Assembly: GCA_910585445.1 (NCBI GenBank)
Contig: CAJUEK010000019.1
Location: 1-35,592, forward strand
From: an uncultured Bacteroidales bacterium
Lineage (GTDB): Bacteria; Bacteroidota; Bacteroidia; Bacteroidales; UBA932
Direction of reading: 5' to 3'
Length of the DNA: 35,592 nt
In this document: positions 1 through 7,215 of the stretch, piece by piece
Layout of the letters: each line of letters begins with the position of its first letter
How positions within the stretch are numbered: the first letter of the stretch is position 1
The notes under the pieces: model-generated
What the model saw: the letters and a program-made list of their open reading frames with translations, nothing else
Told to the model about the DNA's origin: nothing
The model's database searches: none
Translations under genes and position numbers: made by a program

Positions 1-85
1 TAAAAATGTACCAAACCGCAAGGATGAAATTGCAACAAAATTGAAGAAGAACCGATTCTTAAACCAAATCCCTCCAAGTGAGCGG

Positions 86-109
86 CCTGCAAAACGGCAG
101 TTTTTTTTT
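86..109 (+). terminator. Possible weak rho-independent terminator
   Basis: A short stem (CTGC/GCAG around an AAAACG loop) is followed directly by nine T residues. The stem has only four pairs, so this is weak. The T run could matter more as a homopolymer than as a terminator. It would end a plus-strand transcript entering from left of the window. Confidence 0.3.
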
Positions 110-159
110 GTGGGGGGGGGCAATGGATGACTCCACAGGTCAGCAGGATGGTTCTGCAT

Positions 160-245
160 GTTTACGGGATCGGGCCACAAACTTGCAGGATGAGTACACA
201 GGTTTACGGGATGGGACAAACTTGCAGGACTGTTCCACAAATTTG
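160..245. repeat. Degenerate tandem repeat, period about 40 bp
   Basis: Two sub-motifs alternate. GTTTACGGGAT occurs at 160 and 202, and ACAAACTTGCAGGA occurs at 177 and 216. This gives two full copies of about 40 bp, with a decayed third copy running on to about 245. The spacings of 42 and 39 bp are not kept in one codon phase, so this is non-coding repeat DNA. Similar words recur in inverted orientation near 34990-35035 at the other end of the window. Confidence 0.7.
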
Positions 246-256
246 CCGCATGACAA

Positions 257-289
257 TAAAAATCCCGGAAGTCACAGACAACTTCCGGG
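257..289 (-). terminator. Minus-strand terminator
   Basis: A perfect 9-bp stem (CCCGGAAGT at 264-272, ACTTCCGGG at 281-289) has an 8-base loop. Read on the minus strand it is followed by ATTTTTATTG, so it fits a terminator for the small minus-strand gene at 411-566. On the plus strand no T run follows. Confidence 0.55.
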
Positions 290-410
290 CAAATCCCAAA
301 GCCTCAGCAGCTTTTTCACTACATTTTATTGTTTACTGGAATCTATTATGATTTCAAGCTTTATAATGACCATGGCAGAAAGATATGCCATAACGGATGC
401 CGGCAAAAAG

Positions 411-566
411 TCAGCGGCCATCTTCCGATGATTTGTCTTCAGACACGAGCACAGCTGTCGCATAGCATATACCCGTAGTGAACAGGTACTTCCATGCTCC
501 GAAAAGAGCTACTATCAGACAAACCGTACCGAGCACAATACATGCTCCAAAACAAAGTTTCTTCAT
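411..566 (-). CDS. Small putative membrane protein (51 aa)
   Basis: A 51-codon reading frame starts with ATG at 564-566 and stops with TGA at 411-413. The product begins MKKLCFGACIVLGTV and holds one strongly hydrophobic stretch of about 20 residues (roughly residues 5-24), then a short more polar tail ending in charged residues (SEDKSSEDGR). That is the plan of a single-pass membrane peptide or a protein with an uncleaved signal anchor. No family is recognised. It is the only gene-like frame in the first 850 bases, and a minus-strand terminator-like hairpin lies about 120 bases downstream, which supports real transcription in this direction. Against it, there is no clear TAnnTTTG promoter upstream and no homologue can be tested here. 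Confidence 0.4.
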   Translation of the reverse strand: MKKLCFGACIVLGTVCLIVALFGAWKYLFTTGICYATAVLVSEDKSSEDGR

Positions 567-714
567 AATTCTCTAAAAAATACAATACTTTTCTTCATAC
601 AGCTAACACTATTTCAGTTATATTCCACAATTTTTGAAATATTACGACATACGTACCTGTACGCCTTTACTTACAAAAAAGCAAGATATTATGTGTATTT
701 TCCATAATTAATGC

Positions 715-722
715 TATCTTTG
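715..722 (+). promoter_or_regulatory. Candidate -7 element TATCTTTG
   Basis: The sequence matches the Bacteroidota -7 consensus TAnnTTTG exactly. Just after it, at 726-745, lies an inverted repeat (arms TTCGT/ACGAA around ATAA, extended by GCG and TGC with one G-T pair). That repeat would sit at the transcript start as an operator or hairpin. This could be a distal promoter for the regulator at 890. Confidence 0.45.
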
Positions 723-776
723 CAAGCGTTCGTATAAACGAATGCGCAAATATAACACCAATTTTGTAATATCAAA

Positions 777-809
777 CGAATTATTACACAATTTTTGTAA
801 AATAATTCG
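777..809. promoter_or_regulatory. Inverted-repeat operator upstream of the regulator
   Basis: Nine-base arms CGAATTATT (777-785) and AATAATTCG (801-809) are perfect complements around a 15-base spacer that itself holds ACA...TGT. The element ends 11 bases before the -7 element at 821-828, so a bound protein would overlap the promoter. The DNA-binding protein encoded just downstream is the natural candidate, which would mean autoregulation. That link is inference. Confidence 0.55.
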
Positions 810-820
810 AAAATCGGTTT

Positions 821-828
821 TATTTTTG
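821..828 (+). promoter_or_regulatory. Proximal -7 element TATTTTTG
   Basis: This matches TAnnTTTG. A TTG at 795-797 lies 23 bases upstream, slightly longer than the usual spacing and inside the inverted repeat. Transcription would start near 835, giving a leader of about 55 bases before the ATG at 890. Confidence 0.5.
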
Positions 829-889
829 CGTTAAGGCGACTTGATTGCGCAAGCATACTCATTAGAAACGGACTTGATAAAGGAATATT

Positions 890-1570
890 ATGGCAAACAG
901 AGTATTGATAGGGAAAAAGATCAAGGAATATTTTTCCGAGGCAGGCATGTCCCAGCAGGAAGTGGCCAAAGTGCTCAATGTGCAGCAGGCAGCCGTGAGC
1001 AACCAGCTCAACGGACGTCCTTTCGGCAAGAACTCCGCGGCCAAATGGAACAAGGCCTTCGGCTTCAGGATAAACTGGCTTCTCACTGGAGAAGGGGCCA
1101 TGTTTGACGACACCGAATGCGGCAGGCCGGATGAAGTTCTTCCAAAAGACTGCCATGAAGCAGTTCCGGGCGAAGATATACCTGTAATTCCGGCAAGGCT
1201 TTTCAGAGTGCCGGACCTGAACATATATGAATATGTGACCACATCCCCGACGGTTGACAGGATGCCGTCCGTGCCGCACTTCCAGAAGCACGACCTGTTC
1301 GCGCGCTGCCCGGGAGACGCCATGGCGCCGCGCATATGCAGAGGATATCTGCTCGCATTGCGCAGGATTGCTAAGGACTCCACCATAATAAACGGGGAAA
1401 TATACGCAGTGGACACATTCTCCCAGGGAATGTTCATCAGGAAAATAGTTGACAACGGGGACAAGTTCATGTGCATCGCAGAGAACCAGGCAGACTTCCC
1501 GGACTTCGAACTTCCGAGAGAAGACGTCATAGACCTGTACAGGGTCGTCGGAGTGCTGATTGTGATGTAG
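890..1570 (+). CDS. XRE/S24 (LexA/CI-like) regulator with a degenerate protease site
   Basis: This is a 226-residue DNA-binding regulator. Residues about 6-65 form an XRE-type helix-turn-helix (SQQEVAKVLNVQQAAVSNQL covers the recognition part). Residues about 95-226 form an S24/LexA-like domain. In self-cleaving members of this family a Ser in GDSM is the nucleophile and a later Lys activates it. Here the motif reads PGDAMAP, so the serine position (residue 144) is alanine, while a lysine in the expected later position (FIRKI, residue 185) remains. The protein probably cannot autoproteolyse in response to RecA/DNA damage and may act as a constitutive or ligand-driven repressor. The ATG at 890 is preceded by AAAGGA. 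Two promoter elements and an inverted-repeat operator lie upstream, suggesting autoregulation. No phage genes accompany it, so it looks like a stand-alone chromosomal regulator. Confidence 0.85.
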   Translation: MANRVLIGKKIKEYFSEAGMSQQEVAKVLNVQQAAVSNQLNGRPFGKNSAAKWNKAFGFRINWLLTGEGAMFDDTECGRPDEVLPKDCHEAVPGEDIPVIPARLFRVPDLNIYEYVTTSPTVDRMPSVPHFQKHDLFARCPGDAMAPRICRGYLLALRRIAKDSTIINGEIYAVDTFSQGMFIRKIVDNGDKFMCIAENQADFPDFELPREDVIDLYRVVGVLIVM

Positions 1571-1602
1571 CATTCTCACCATAAAAGATGAGGGAGAATG
1601 CT
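1569..1602. other. Hairpin at the 3' end of the regulator gene
   Basis: Nine-base arms AGCATTCTC and GAGAATGCT pair across a 16-base loop. The hairpin overlaps the stop codon and is followed by A residues, not T, so it is not a plus-strand intrinsic terminator. It may protect the mRNA end or be incidental. Confidence 0.4.
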
Positions 1603-1675
1603 AAAAAGTCAGAATAATTATTTGAGAATTGAATATTTATAAACAAGGTTGAGCTTGACCTCAACGTAAAACAAG

Positions 1676-1716
1676 AAAAAAGGGGCAGAATAAAAGTTTA
1701 TTCTGCCCCTTTTTTT
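1676..1716. terminator. Strong bidirectional terminator
   Basis: A 13-bp stem (GGGGCAGAATAAA at 1682-1694 with its complement at 1697-1709) is flanked by an A run on the left and seven T residues on the right. It can stop transcription of the regulator from the left and of the tRNA-Arg from the right. Confidence 0.9.
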
Positions 1717-1823
1717 GTTTCCTTCCGTTCGCGTCTTCCGGACTTCACACCTCCATTTGGTACTCCAAACTCAGCCATTTACTCAGTCATACCGCCCCAC
1801 AGAGTTTCCAGAGCCGCATTTTG

Positions 1824-1895
1824 TACCCCCATGCGGAATCGAACCGCAACCGACAGAACCGGAATCTGTAATTCTATCCATTAAACTATAGGGGC
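1824..1895 (-). tRNA. tRNA-Arg (anticodon CCG)
   Basis: Read on the minus strand this folds as a 72-nt cloverleaf. It has a 7-bp acceptor (GCCCCTA with TGGGGGT, including G-T pairs), a D-arm with AATGGATA, an anticodon stem ACAGA/TCTGT enclosing TTCCGGT, and a T-arm with TTCGATT between TGCGG and CCGCA. The anticodon CCG reads the arginine codon CGG. The 3' CCA is not encoded, as is usual in Bacteroidota. About 107 bases lie between the tRNA 3' end and the terminator at 1676-1716, and I see no further gene in them. Confidence 0.95.
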
Positions 1896-1940
1896 AACAT
1901 CATAGACTTTCCGGCAAGGCCGGATGCCTTTTTCTGCGGA

Positions 1941-1948
1941 CAAAGATA
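1941..1948 (-). promoter_or_regulatory. -7 element for tRNA-Arg
   Basis: On the minus strand the sequence is TATCTTTG, an exact match to TAnnTTTG, 45 bases upstream of the tRNA 5' end. I do not see an upstream TTG at the usual distance. Confidence 0.6.
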
Positions 1949-2010
1949 GTCATATTTTTGACAATTTCGCCACATTATCAGCCATTATTCATATTTGGGG
2001 TGAATTCCAC

Positions 2011-2039
2011 TTGCGTGGAAGATATATTTTGTAATTTTG
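2011..2039 (+). promoter_or_regulatory. Promoter of fabD
   Basis: TTG at 2011-2013 and TAATTTTG at 2032-2039 are 18 bases apart and match both parts of the Bacteroidota promoter. A TTCCAC/GTGGAA inverted repeat at 2005-2020 spans the -33 element and could be an operator. The start would lie near 2045, about 58 bases before the ATG. Confidence 0.75.
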
Positions 2040-2103
2040 CGCCCGATTTCCGGAAAAGCTCCGGAAGACAAGAAAGATTGACTAATTTTTAAGAAATAAG
2101 AAA

Positions 2104-2991
2104 ATGAAGAAAGCATACGTTTTCCCCGGCCAGGGCTCACAGTTCCCGGGCATGGCAAAAGACCTTTATGAGAACAATGAAGTAGCGCGCGAGATGCTTG
2201 AGAAAGCCAATGAAGTGCTCGGATTCAGAATCACTGACATCATGTTCGACGGAACCGCAGAAGACCTCAAGCAGACGAAGGTAACCCAGCCTGCAATCTT
2301 CCTTCATTCGGTAGTCCTCGCAAAATGCCTTGAAGATTTCACCCCTGACATGGTGGCAGGACATTCACTCGGAGAATTTTCAGCCCTCGTGGCAGCCGGA
2401 GCAATGGACTTTGAAGAAGGACTCAAGCTCGTGTCAATACGCGCGCAAGCCATGCAGAAGGCATGTGAGGCGAATCCTGGAGCAATGGCGGCAATCATAG
2501 CCCTCCCGACCGAGACCGTAGAGGAAATATGCGCTGGATGCGAAGGCGTAGTGGTAGCGGCAAACTACAACTGCGACGGACAGATTGTAATCTCAGGTGA
2601 GAAGGAAGCAGTCGAGAAGGCCTGCGAGAAGATGAAGGAAGCCGGCGCAAAACGTGCCCTCCTGCTCCCTGTGGGCGGCGCATTCCACTCACCTCTCATG
2701 GAGCCTGCAAGGGCTGAGCTCGCAGAGGGAATCGAAAAGGCGGTATTCCACACTCCTTCTTGCCCTGTATATCAGAACGTGACGGCAAAGCCTTCAACCG
2801 ACCCGGCAGAAATCAAGGCAAACCTCCTCGCCCAGCTCACCGCACCGGTAAGATGGACCCAGAGCACGAAGAACATGATTTCAAACGGAGCCGAAAGCTT
2901 CACTGAAGTAGGCCCGGGAAAAGTTCTCCAGGGACTCGTTGCCAAGATTTCCGGCGGCAGCATTGCTGTTGACGGCGTCTGCTCGCTCTGA
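2104..2991 (+). CDS. fabD: Malonyl-CoA:ACP transacylase FabD
   Basis: This is a cytoplasmic enzyme of type II fatty-acid synthesis that moves the malonyl group from CoA to acyl carrier protein, supplying all elongation steps. The 295-residue length is typical for the family. It shows the N-terminal FPGQGSQ motif (residues 7-13), the nucleophile elbow GHSLGE with Ser88, a conserved Arg113 for the malonyl carboxylate, and the catalytic His195 in GGAFHS. The start is the first ATG after a well-formed promoter, and the product begins MKKAYVFPGQG as expected. It is monocistronic here: a promoter lies immediately upstream and a strong terminator follows at 3059-3090, with no other fatty-acid genes adjacent. 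Nothing in the sequence suggests loss of function. Confidence 0.97.
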   Translation: MKKAYVFPGQGSQFPGMAKDLYENNEVAREMLEKANEVLGFRITDIMFDGTAEDLKQTKVTQPAIFLHSVVLAKCLEDFTPDMVAGHSLGEFSALVAAGAMDFEEGLKLVSIRAQAMQKACEANPGAMAAIIALPTETVEEICAGCEGVVVAANYNCDGQIVISGEKEAVEKACEKMKEAGAKRALLLPVGGAFHSPLMEPARAELAEGIEKAVFHTPSCPVYQNVTAKPSTDPAEIKANLLAQLTAPVRWTQSTKNMISNGAESFTEVGPGKVLQGLVAKISGGSIAVDGVCSL

Positions 2992-3058
2992 TTCGCAGCA
3001 TAACGGCACGCCCAGATGCGTGCAACACAACTTATTACAGACCAACACATTACACGAT

Positions 3059-3090
3059 AACGATGCCCCGAATTCGGGGCATCGTTATTA
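3059..3090 (+). terminator. Terminator after fabD
   Basis: A perfect 28-base palindrome (3059-3086) centred on GAATTC folds into a stem of at least 12 bp with an AATT tip and is followed by ATTATATATA. The T run is poor, but the stem is very strong and GC-rich, so it should stop transcription from either side. Confidence 0.75.
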
Positions 3091-3099
3091 TATATACCA

Positions 3100-3410
3100 C
3101 TGGCAATCAACACATTGCACTCCACAACAAAATTGACAAACGAAACTCACATCACAAATTTCGGCAACAAACTCACAAGACAACAAAACAGATAAACACA
3201 ACAATAAAACGCGAAAACAAGACAATGGAATAAATCAGCAGAATACAGCAGCAGAATATAAAACAAACCAATAAACAAAGATAACAAAACAAAACACAAC
3301 AATAAACAACAACCACAACACAACCAAACTCAGCAATAAAACGAGAAAACGAAACAATGGCATAAAACAAAAGAACACCCAAACAAACCAAGACAACGGC
3401 ACGCCCCACA
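3100..3410. repeat. A/C-rich low-complexity spacer with a 33-bp direct repeat
   Basis: The plus strand is built almost entirely of A and C, in words such as AACAAAC, ACAACA and AATAAAC. Two 33-base copies, at 3202-3234 and 3334-3366, match at 29 of 33 positions (core CAATAAAACG...GAAAAC...ACAATGG), 132 bases apart. No credible gene is visible. The minus strand can be read as a 99-codon, extremely hydrophobic frame (3173-3472), which follows from the T/G-rich composition. Confidence 0.65.
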
Positions 3411-3519
3411 CCCCAAAAAACAACCGTCCAAATACCCCAAGAGGCTGCCGGGCATCGGCCGAAAGCCCTCATGTGGAAAAGTTTTTGAGTTTTTCTGAGT
3501 GTTTTTCATCAAAAATCAG

Positions 3520-3527
3520 TAATTTTG
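3520..3527 (+). promoter_or_regulatory. -7 element for pyruvate:ferredoxin oxidoreductase
   Basis: TAATTTTG matches TAnnTTTG and lies about 155 bases upstream of the chosen ATG at 3684. No clear TTG is seen at the expected upstream distance. The long leader contains no obvious regulatory fold. Confidence 0.5.
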
Positions 3528-3683
3528 TGTGTTATATGTATCATGCCGGATCATATGACAAGCAAAAGATAATTTGACCGGAACTGATTCCTGCCTCCAT
3601 GCCCGTCTGCGGTGCATAATTCACGGCGGGAAGCCAAAGGGACGGAAATGAAAAATCAAATACTACATAAACATCTAACGATT

Positions 3684-6600
3684 ATGGCAAACGAAAAAAA
3701 ATTCGTCACTTGTGACGGCAACTGGGCAGCCGCCCATATCGCTTACCTTTTCAGCGAGCATGCGGCGATCTACCCTATCACACCATCATCAACTATGGCA
3801 GAATATGTCGATGAGTGGGCCGCACAGGGTAAGAAAAACCTCTTCGGAGAAGTAGTGAAAGTGACCGAGATGCAGAGCGAGGGAGGAGCGGCAGGAGCCG
3901 TTCACGGTTCTCTCCAGGCAGGTGCACTCACTACCACATTCACGGCATCACAGGGACTTCTCCTCATGATTCCGAACATGTACAAGATTGCAGGTGAGAT
4001 GCTTCCTACGGTATTCCACGTATCGGCACGAGCTCTCGCATCACACGCCCTCTCAATCTTCGGTGACCACCAGGACGTGATGGCATGCCGCCAGAGCGGT
4101 TTTGCGATGCTTGCTTCCGCTTCAGTGCAGGAGGCTCTTGACATGGCAGCTGTGGCACACCTCTCTACAATCAAGTCAAGCATTCCATTCCTCCATTTCT
4201 TCGACGGCTTCCGTACATCACACGAAATCCAGAAGATTGAGCTTATCGACGAAGAGGCTCTCAAGGGAATGGTCAGCACCAAGTCACTCGCAAAGTTCAG
4301 GGCAAAGGCTCTTTCTCCAGACTCACCGGTTACACGCGGAACAGCACAGAACGCTGACGTTTACTTCCAGGCACGCGAGGCCTGCAACCAGTACTACGAC
4401 GCGGTTCCTGACGTTGTGGCAAGATACATGGGCGAAATCAGCGAGCTTACCGGCCGCAACTACCGTCCGTTCGACTACTACGGAGACCCTGAGGCTGAGA
4501 ACATCATCATAGCCATGGGCTCTGTGACAGAGACAATCAAAGAGACAATCGACCACCTCACAGCCCAGGGCAAGAAAGTCGGTGTGATGATTGTACGCCT
4601 CTACAGGCCTTTCTCTGCAAAATATTTCATGAAAGCCATTCCTAAGAGCGTCAAGAGAATCGCAGTCCTCGACAGGACCAAAGAGCCGGGCTCAATCGGT
4701 GAGCCGCTTCTTCTCGACATCAAGGCACTCTTCCACGGCGAGGAGAACGCCCCTGCCATCATCGGCGGACGCTACGGCCTTTCATCAAAGGACACAACCC
4801 CGGCACAGATTGTTTCCGTATATGAGAACCTTGAAATGGCTGAGCCTAAGGACGGATTCACAATCGGAATCGTCGATGACGTAACATTCAAGTCTCTCCC
4901 TGCAAAAGAGGAAATCTCAATCGTGAAGCCAGGCACTACAGAGTGCAAATTCTATGGTCTCGGTTCAGACGGCACGGTAGGAGCAAACAAGAACACCATC
5001 AAGATCATCGGTGACCACACTCCTAAATACTGCCAGGGATACTTCGACTACGACTCCAAGAAATCAGGCGGCTACACTTGCTCGCACCTGCGTTTCGGTG
5101 ACTCCCCAATCAAGGCTCCGTACCTTGTAGGAACACCTGACTTCGTGGCATGCCACGTTCCTTCATACCTTACAAAATACGATGTCCTCAAAGGCATCAA
5201 GCAGAACGGAACCCTCCTTTTGAACAGCCTCTGGGATGAGGAGGAGACACTCAAGAGGATTCCTGACCATGTGAAGGCCATCATCGGCAAGAAGAACATC
5301 ACCCTTTATATAATCAACGCCACCAAAATCGCGGCTGAAATCGGACTCGGCGGACGTACCAACACCATCCTCCAGTCTGCATTCTTCAAGATTACGGGCA
5401 TCATTCCTTACGAGGAGGCCGTATCATATATGAAGAAAGCCATCGTGAAGAGCTACGGCAAGAAGGGTGAGCACATCGTGAACATGAACTACGCTGCCGT
5501 TGACAGGGGCGGAGAATACACCAAGGTGGAGATTCCTGCTGACTGGAAAGACATCACAGCCAAGTTCGAGAACCCTAACAAGGACCGCCTCGCTCCTGAG
5601 TTCGTAAAGGAAATCGCTGACGTTGTGAACGCACAGTGCGGTGACACTCTTCCAGTAAGCGCATTCAAGGGACAGGCTGACGGAACGATACCTTCAGGAA
5701 CTACCGCATACGAAAAGCGCGGAATCGCTGTCAATGTACCTGAGTGGCAGGCAGACAAATGTATCCAGTGCAACAGCTGCGCATTCGTCTGCCCTCACGC
5801 AGTAATCCGTCCGTTCCTTCTCACTGACGAGGAGGCAGCCAATGCACCTGAGGGTCTCAAGCTCCAGCAGGGCAAGGCCACATTCAAAGAGTACAAGTTC
5901 GCGCTTTCTGTTTCAACTCTCGACTGTACCGGCTGCGGCAACTGCGCAGACGTATGTCCTGCAAAGGAGAAGGCCCTCATCATGAAGCCTCTCCAGTCAC
6001 AGGAGGCAGAGCAGGCGAACTTCGACTGGCTCCACGCAAGCATCGGATACAAGGACAACGTGCAGCCTAAGGCACAGAACATCAAGAACGCTCAGTTCGC
6101 ACAGCCGCTGTTCGAGTTCTCAGGAGCTTGCGCAGGCTGCGGTGAGACACCATATCTTAAGACCATCACCCAGCTCTTCGGCGACCACATGATGATTGCC
6201 AACGCTACAGGATGTTCTTCTATCTATGGAGCTTCATATCCAGCTTCTCCATACTGCAAGGACGCCAACGGACACGGACCTTCATGGGGCAACTCCCTCT
6301 TCGAGGACAACGCCGAATTCGGTCTCGGAATGAAAGTCGGCTCAGACAGGGCACGCGCTACCGTAGCACGCCTTATGGAGCAGGGTCTTGCATGCTCTTG
6401 CTGCACAAGCGAGATGAAGGACCTCTTCACCAAATGGCTTGAGAACCGCAACGACGCCAAGATCACACGCGAGGTTGCAGACGCCCTCATCCCTATGTGC
6501 GAGACATGCGGATGCGACACTTGCAAGCAGCTTGTGGAATACAAGACATTCATCCCTGCACGCAGCCAGTGGATCTTCGGTGGTGACGGCTGGGCATACG

Positions 6601-7208
6601 ACATCGGATACGGCGGACTCGACCATGTGCTCGCTTCAGGTGAGAATGTGAACGTAATGGTACTCGACACCGAGGTTTACTCAAACACCGGCGGACAGTC
6701 ATCCAAGTCAACTCCTGTGGGAGCTATCGCCAAATTCGCAGCTTCCGGCAAGAAAGTACGCAAGAAAGACCTCGGAATGATGGCCATGAGCTATGGATAC
6801 GTTTATGTGGCACAGGTTGCCATGGGCGCATCTCCAGCACAGTATTTCAACGCCATCAAGGAAGCTGAGGCATACGACGGACCTTCACTCATCATCGCTT
6901 ACGCTCCATGTATCAACCACGGTCTCAAGGCCGGCATGGGTCTGAGCCAGAAAGAGGAGAAGCTTGCCGTAGAATGCGGATACTGGCACCTCTACAGGTA
7001 CAATCCTTCACTTGAGGGCACGGACAAGAATCCGTTTACTCTCGACAGCAAGGAGCCTGACTGGAGCAAGTTCCAGGATTTCCTCAAGGGCGAGGTTCGT
7101 TTCGCATCCCTCTACAAGATGTTCCCGGATACAGCTTCGGAGCTTCTCCAGAAGACAGAGGAATTTGCAAAACTACGTCTCGAAACCTACAAGAGACTCG
7201 CAAAATAA
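3684..7208 (+). CDS. nifJ: Pyruvate:ferredoxin (flavodoxin) oxidoreductase
   Basis: This single-chain 1174-residue PFOR oxidatively decarboxylates pyruvate with CoA to acetyl-CoA and CO2 and passes two electrons to ferredoxin. It is the standard anaerobic pyruvate enzyme of Bacteroidales. Domain order: an N-terminal pyruvate/TPP-pyrimidine domain with YPITPSS near residues 30-36; a transketolase-C-like domain; the gamma domain at about 420-610; a 2[4Fe-4S] ferredoxin domain at about 690-770 (CIQCNSCAFVCP and CTGCGNCADVCP); and a C-terminal TPP-pyrophosphate domain starting with CAGCGE near 814, with GGDGWAYDIGYGG near 967 and NTGGQSS near 1001. The frame is open from an ATG at 3612, but the 24 extra residues are not family-like, while the protein from 3684 begins MANEKKFVTCDGN as PFORs do. 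The esterase gene begins 8 bases after the stop, so the two are likely co-transcribed. Confidence 0.97.
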   Translation: MANEKKFVTCDGNWAAAHIAYLFSEHAAIYPITPSSTMAEYVDEWAAQGKKNLFGEVVKVTEMQSEGGAAGAVHGSLQAGALTTTFTASQGLLLMIPNMYKIAGEMLPTVFHVSARALASHALSIFGDHQDVMACRQSGFAMLASASVQEALDMAAVAHLSTIKSSIPFLHFFDGFRTSHEIQKIELIDEEALKGMVSTKSLAKFRAKALSPDSPVTRGTAQNADVYFQAREACNQYYDAVPDVVARYMGEISELTGRNYRPFDYYGDPEAENIIIAMGSVTETIKETIDHLTAQGKKVGVMIVRLYRPFSAKYFMKAIPKSVKRIAVLDRTKEPGSIGEPLLLDIKALFHGEENAPAIIGGRYGLSSKDTTPAQIVSVYENLEMAEPKDGFTIGIVDDVTFKSLPAKEEISIVKPGTTECKFYGLGSDGTVGANKNTIKIIGDHTPKYCQGYFDYDSKKSGGYTCSHLRFGDSPIKAPYLVGTPDFVACHVPSYLTKYDVLKGIKQNGTLLLNSLWDEEETLKRIPDHVKAIIGKKNITLYIINATKIAAEIGLGGRTNTILQSAFFKITGIIPYEEAVSYMKKAIVKSYGKKGEHIVNMNYAAVDRGGEYTKVEIPADWKDITAKFENPNKDRLAPEFVKEIADVVNAQCGDTLPVSAFKGQADGTIPSGTTAYEKRGIAVNVPEWQADKCIQCNSCAFVCPHAVIRPFLLTDEEAANAPEGLKLQQGKATFKEYKFALSVSTLDCTGCGNCADVCPAKEKALIMKPLQSQEAEQANFDWLHASIGYKDNVQPKAQNIKNAQFAQPLFEFSGACAGCGETPYLKTITQLFGDHMMIANATGCSSIYGASYPASPYCKDANGHGPSWGNSLFEDNAEFGLGMKVGSDRARATVARLMEQGLACSCCTSEMKDLFTKWLENRNDAKITREVADALIPMCETCGCDTCKQLVEYKTFIPARSQWIFGGDGWAYDIGYGGLDHVLASGENVNVMVLDTEVYSNTGGQSSKSTPVGAIAKFAASGKKVRKKDLGMMAMSYGYVYVAQVAMGASPAQYFNAIKEAEAYDGPSLIIAYAPCINHGLKAGMGLSQKEEKLAVECGYWHLYRYNPSLEGTDKNPFTLDSKEPDWSKFQDFLKGEVRFASLYKMFPDTASELLQKTEEFAKLRLETYKRLAK

Positions 7209-7215
7209 TTCTGAG

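Larger units (their letters stand above)
1..410. other. Intergenic stretch with degenerate repeats
   Basis: I see no convincing gene here. The first 130 bases can be read open in one frame (42 codons) ahead of the T9/G9 homopolymers, and that could be the tail of a gene outside the window, but it shows no recognisable motif. The rest holds a possible terminator, a degenerate tandem repeat at about 160-245, and a hairpin at 264-289, each listed separately. A longer open frame over the repeat (78-431) is repeat-driven. Confidence 0.5.

Noticed and set aside
78..431. Open frame of 117 codons on the plus strand
   Set aside because: It runs through a degenerate tandem repeat whose spacing breaks codon phase, has no family resemblance, and overlaps the terminator hairpin at 264-289.
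890..1895. Prophage or integrated element at tRNA-Arg
   Set aside because: The S24 regulator lies beside the tRNA, but there is no integrase, no phage gene, and no repeat of the tRNA 3' end in the window.
3173..3472. Minus-strand hydrophobic frame of 99 codons
   Set aside because: Its hydrophobicity follows directly from the T/G-rich composition of that strand. The internal repetition mirrors the DNA repeat, and there is no promoter or family match.
3612..3683. N-terminal extension of the PFOR
   Set aside because: The 24 extra residues are basic and not typical of the family. ATG 3684 gives the expected beginning.
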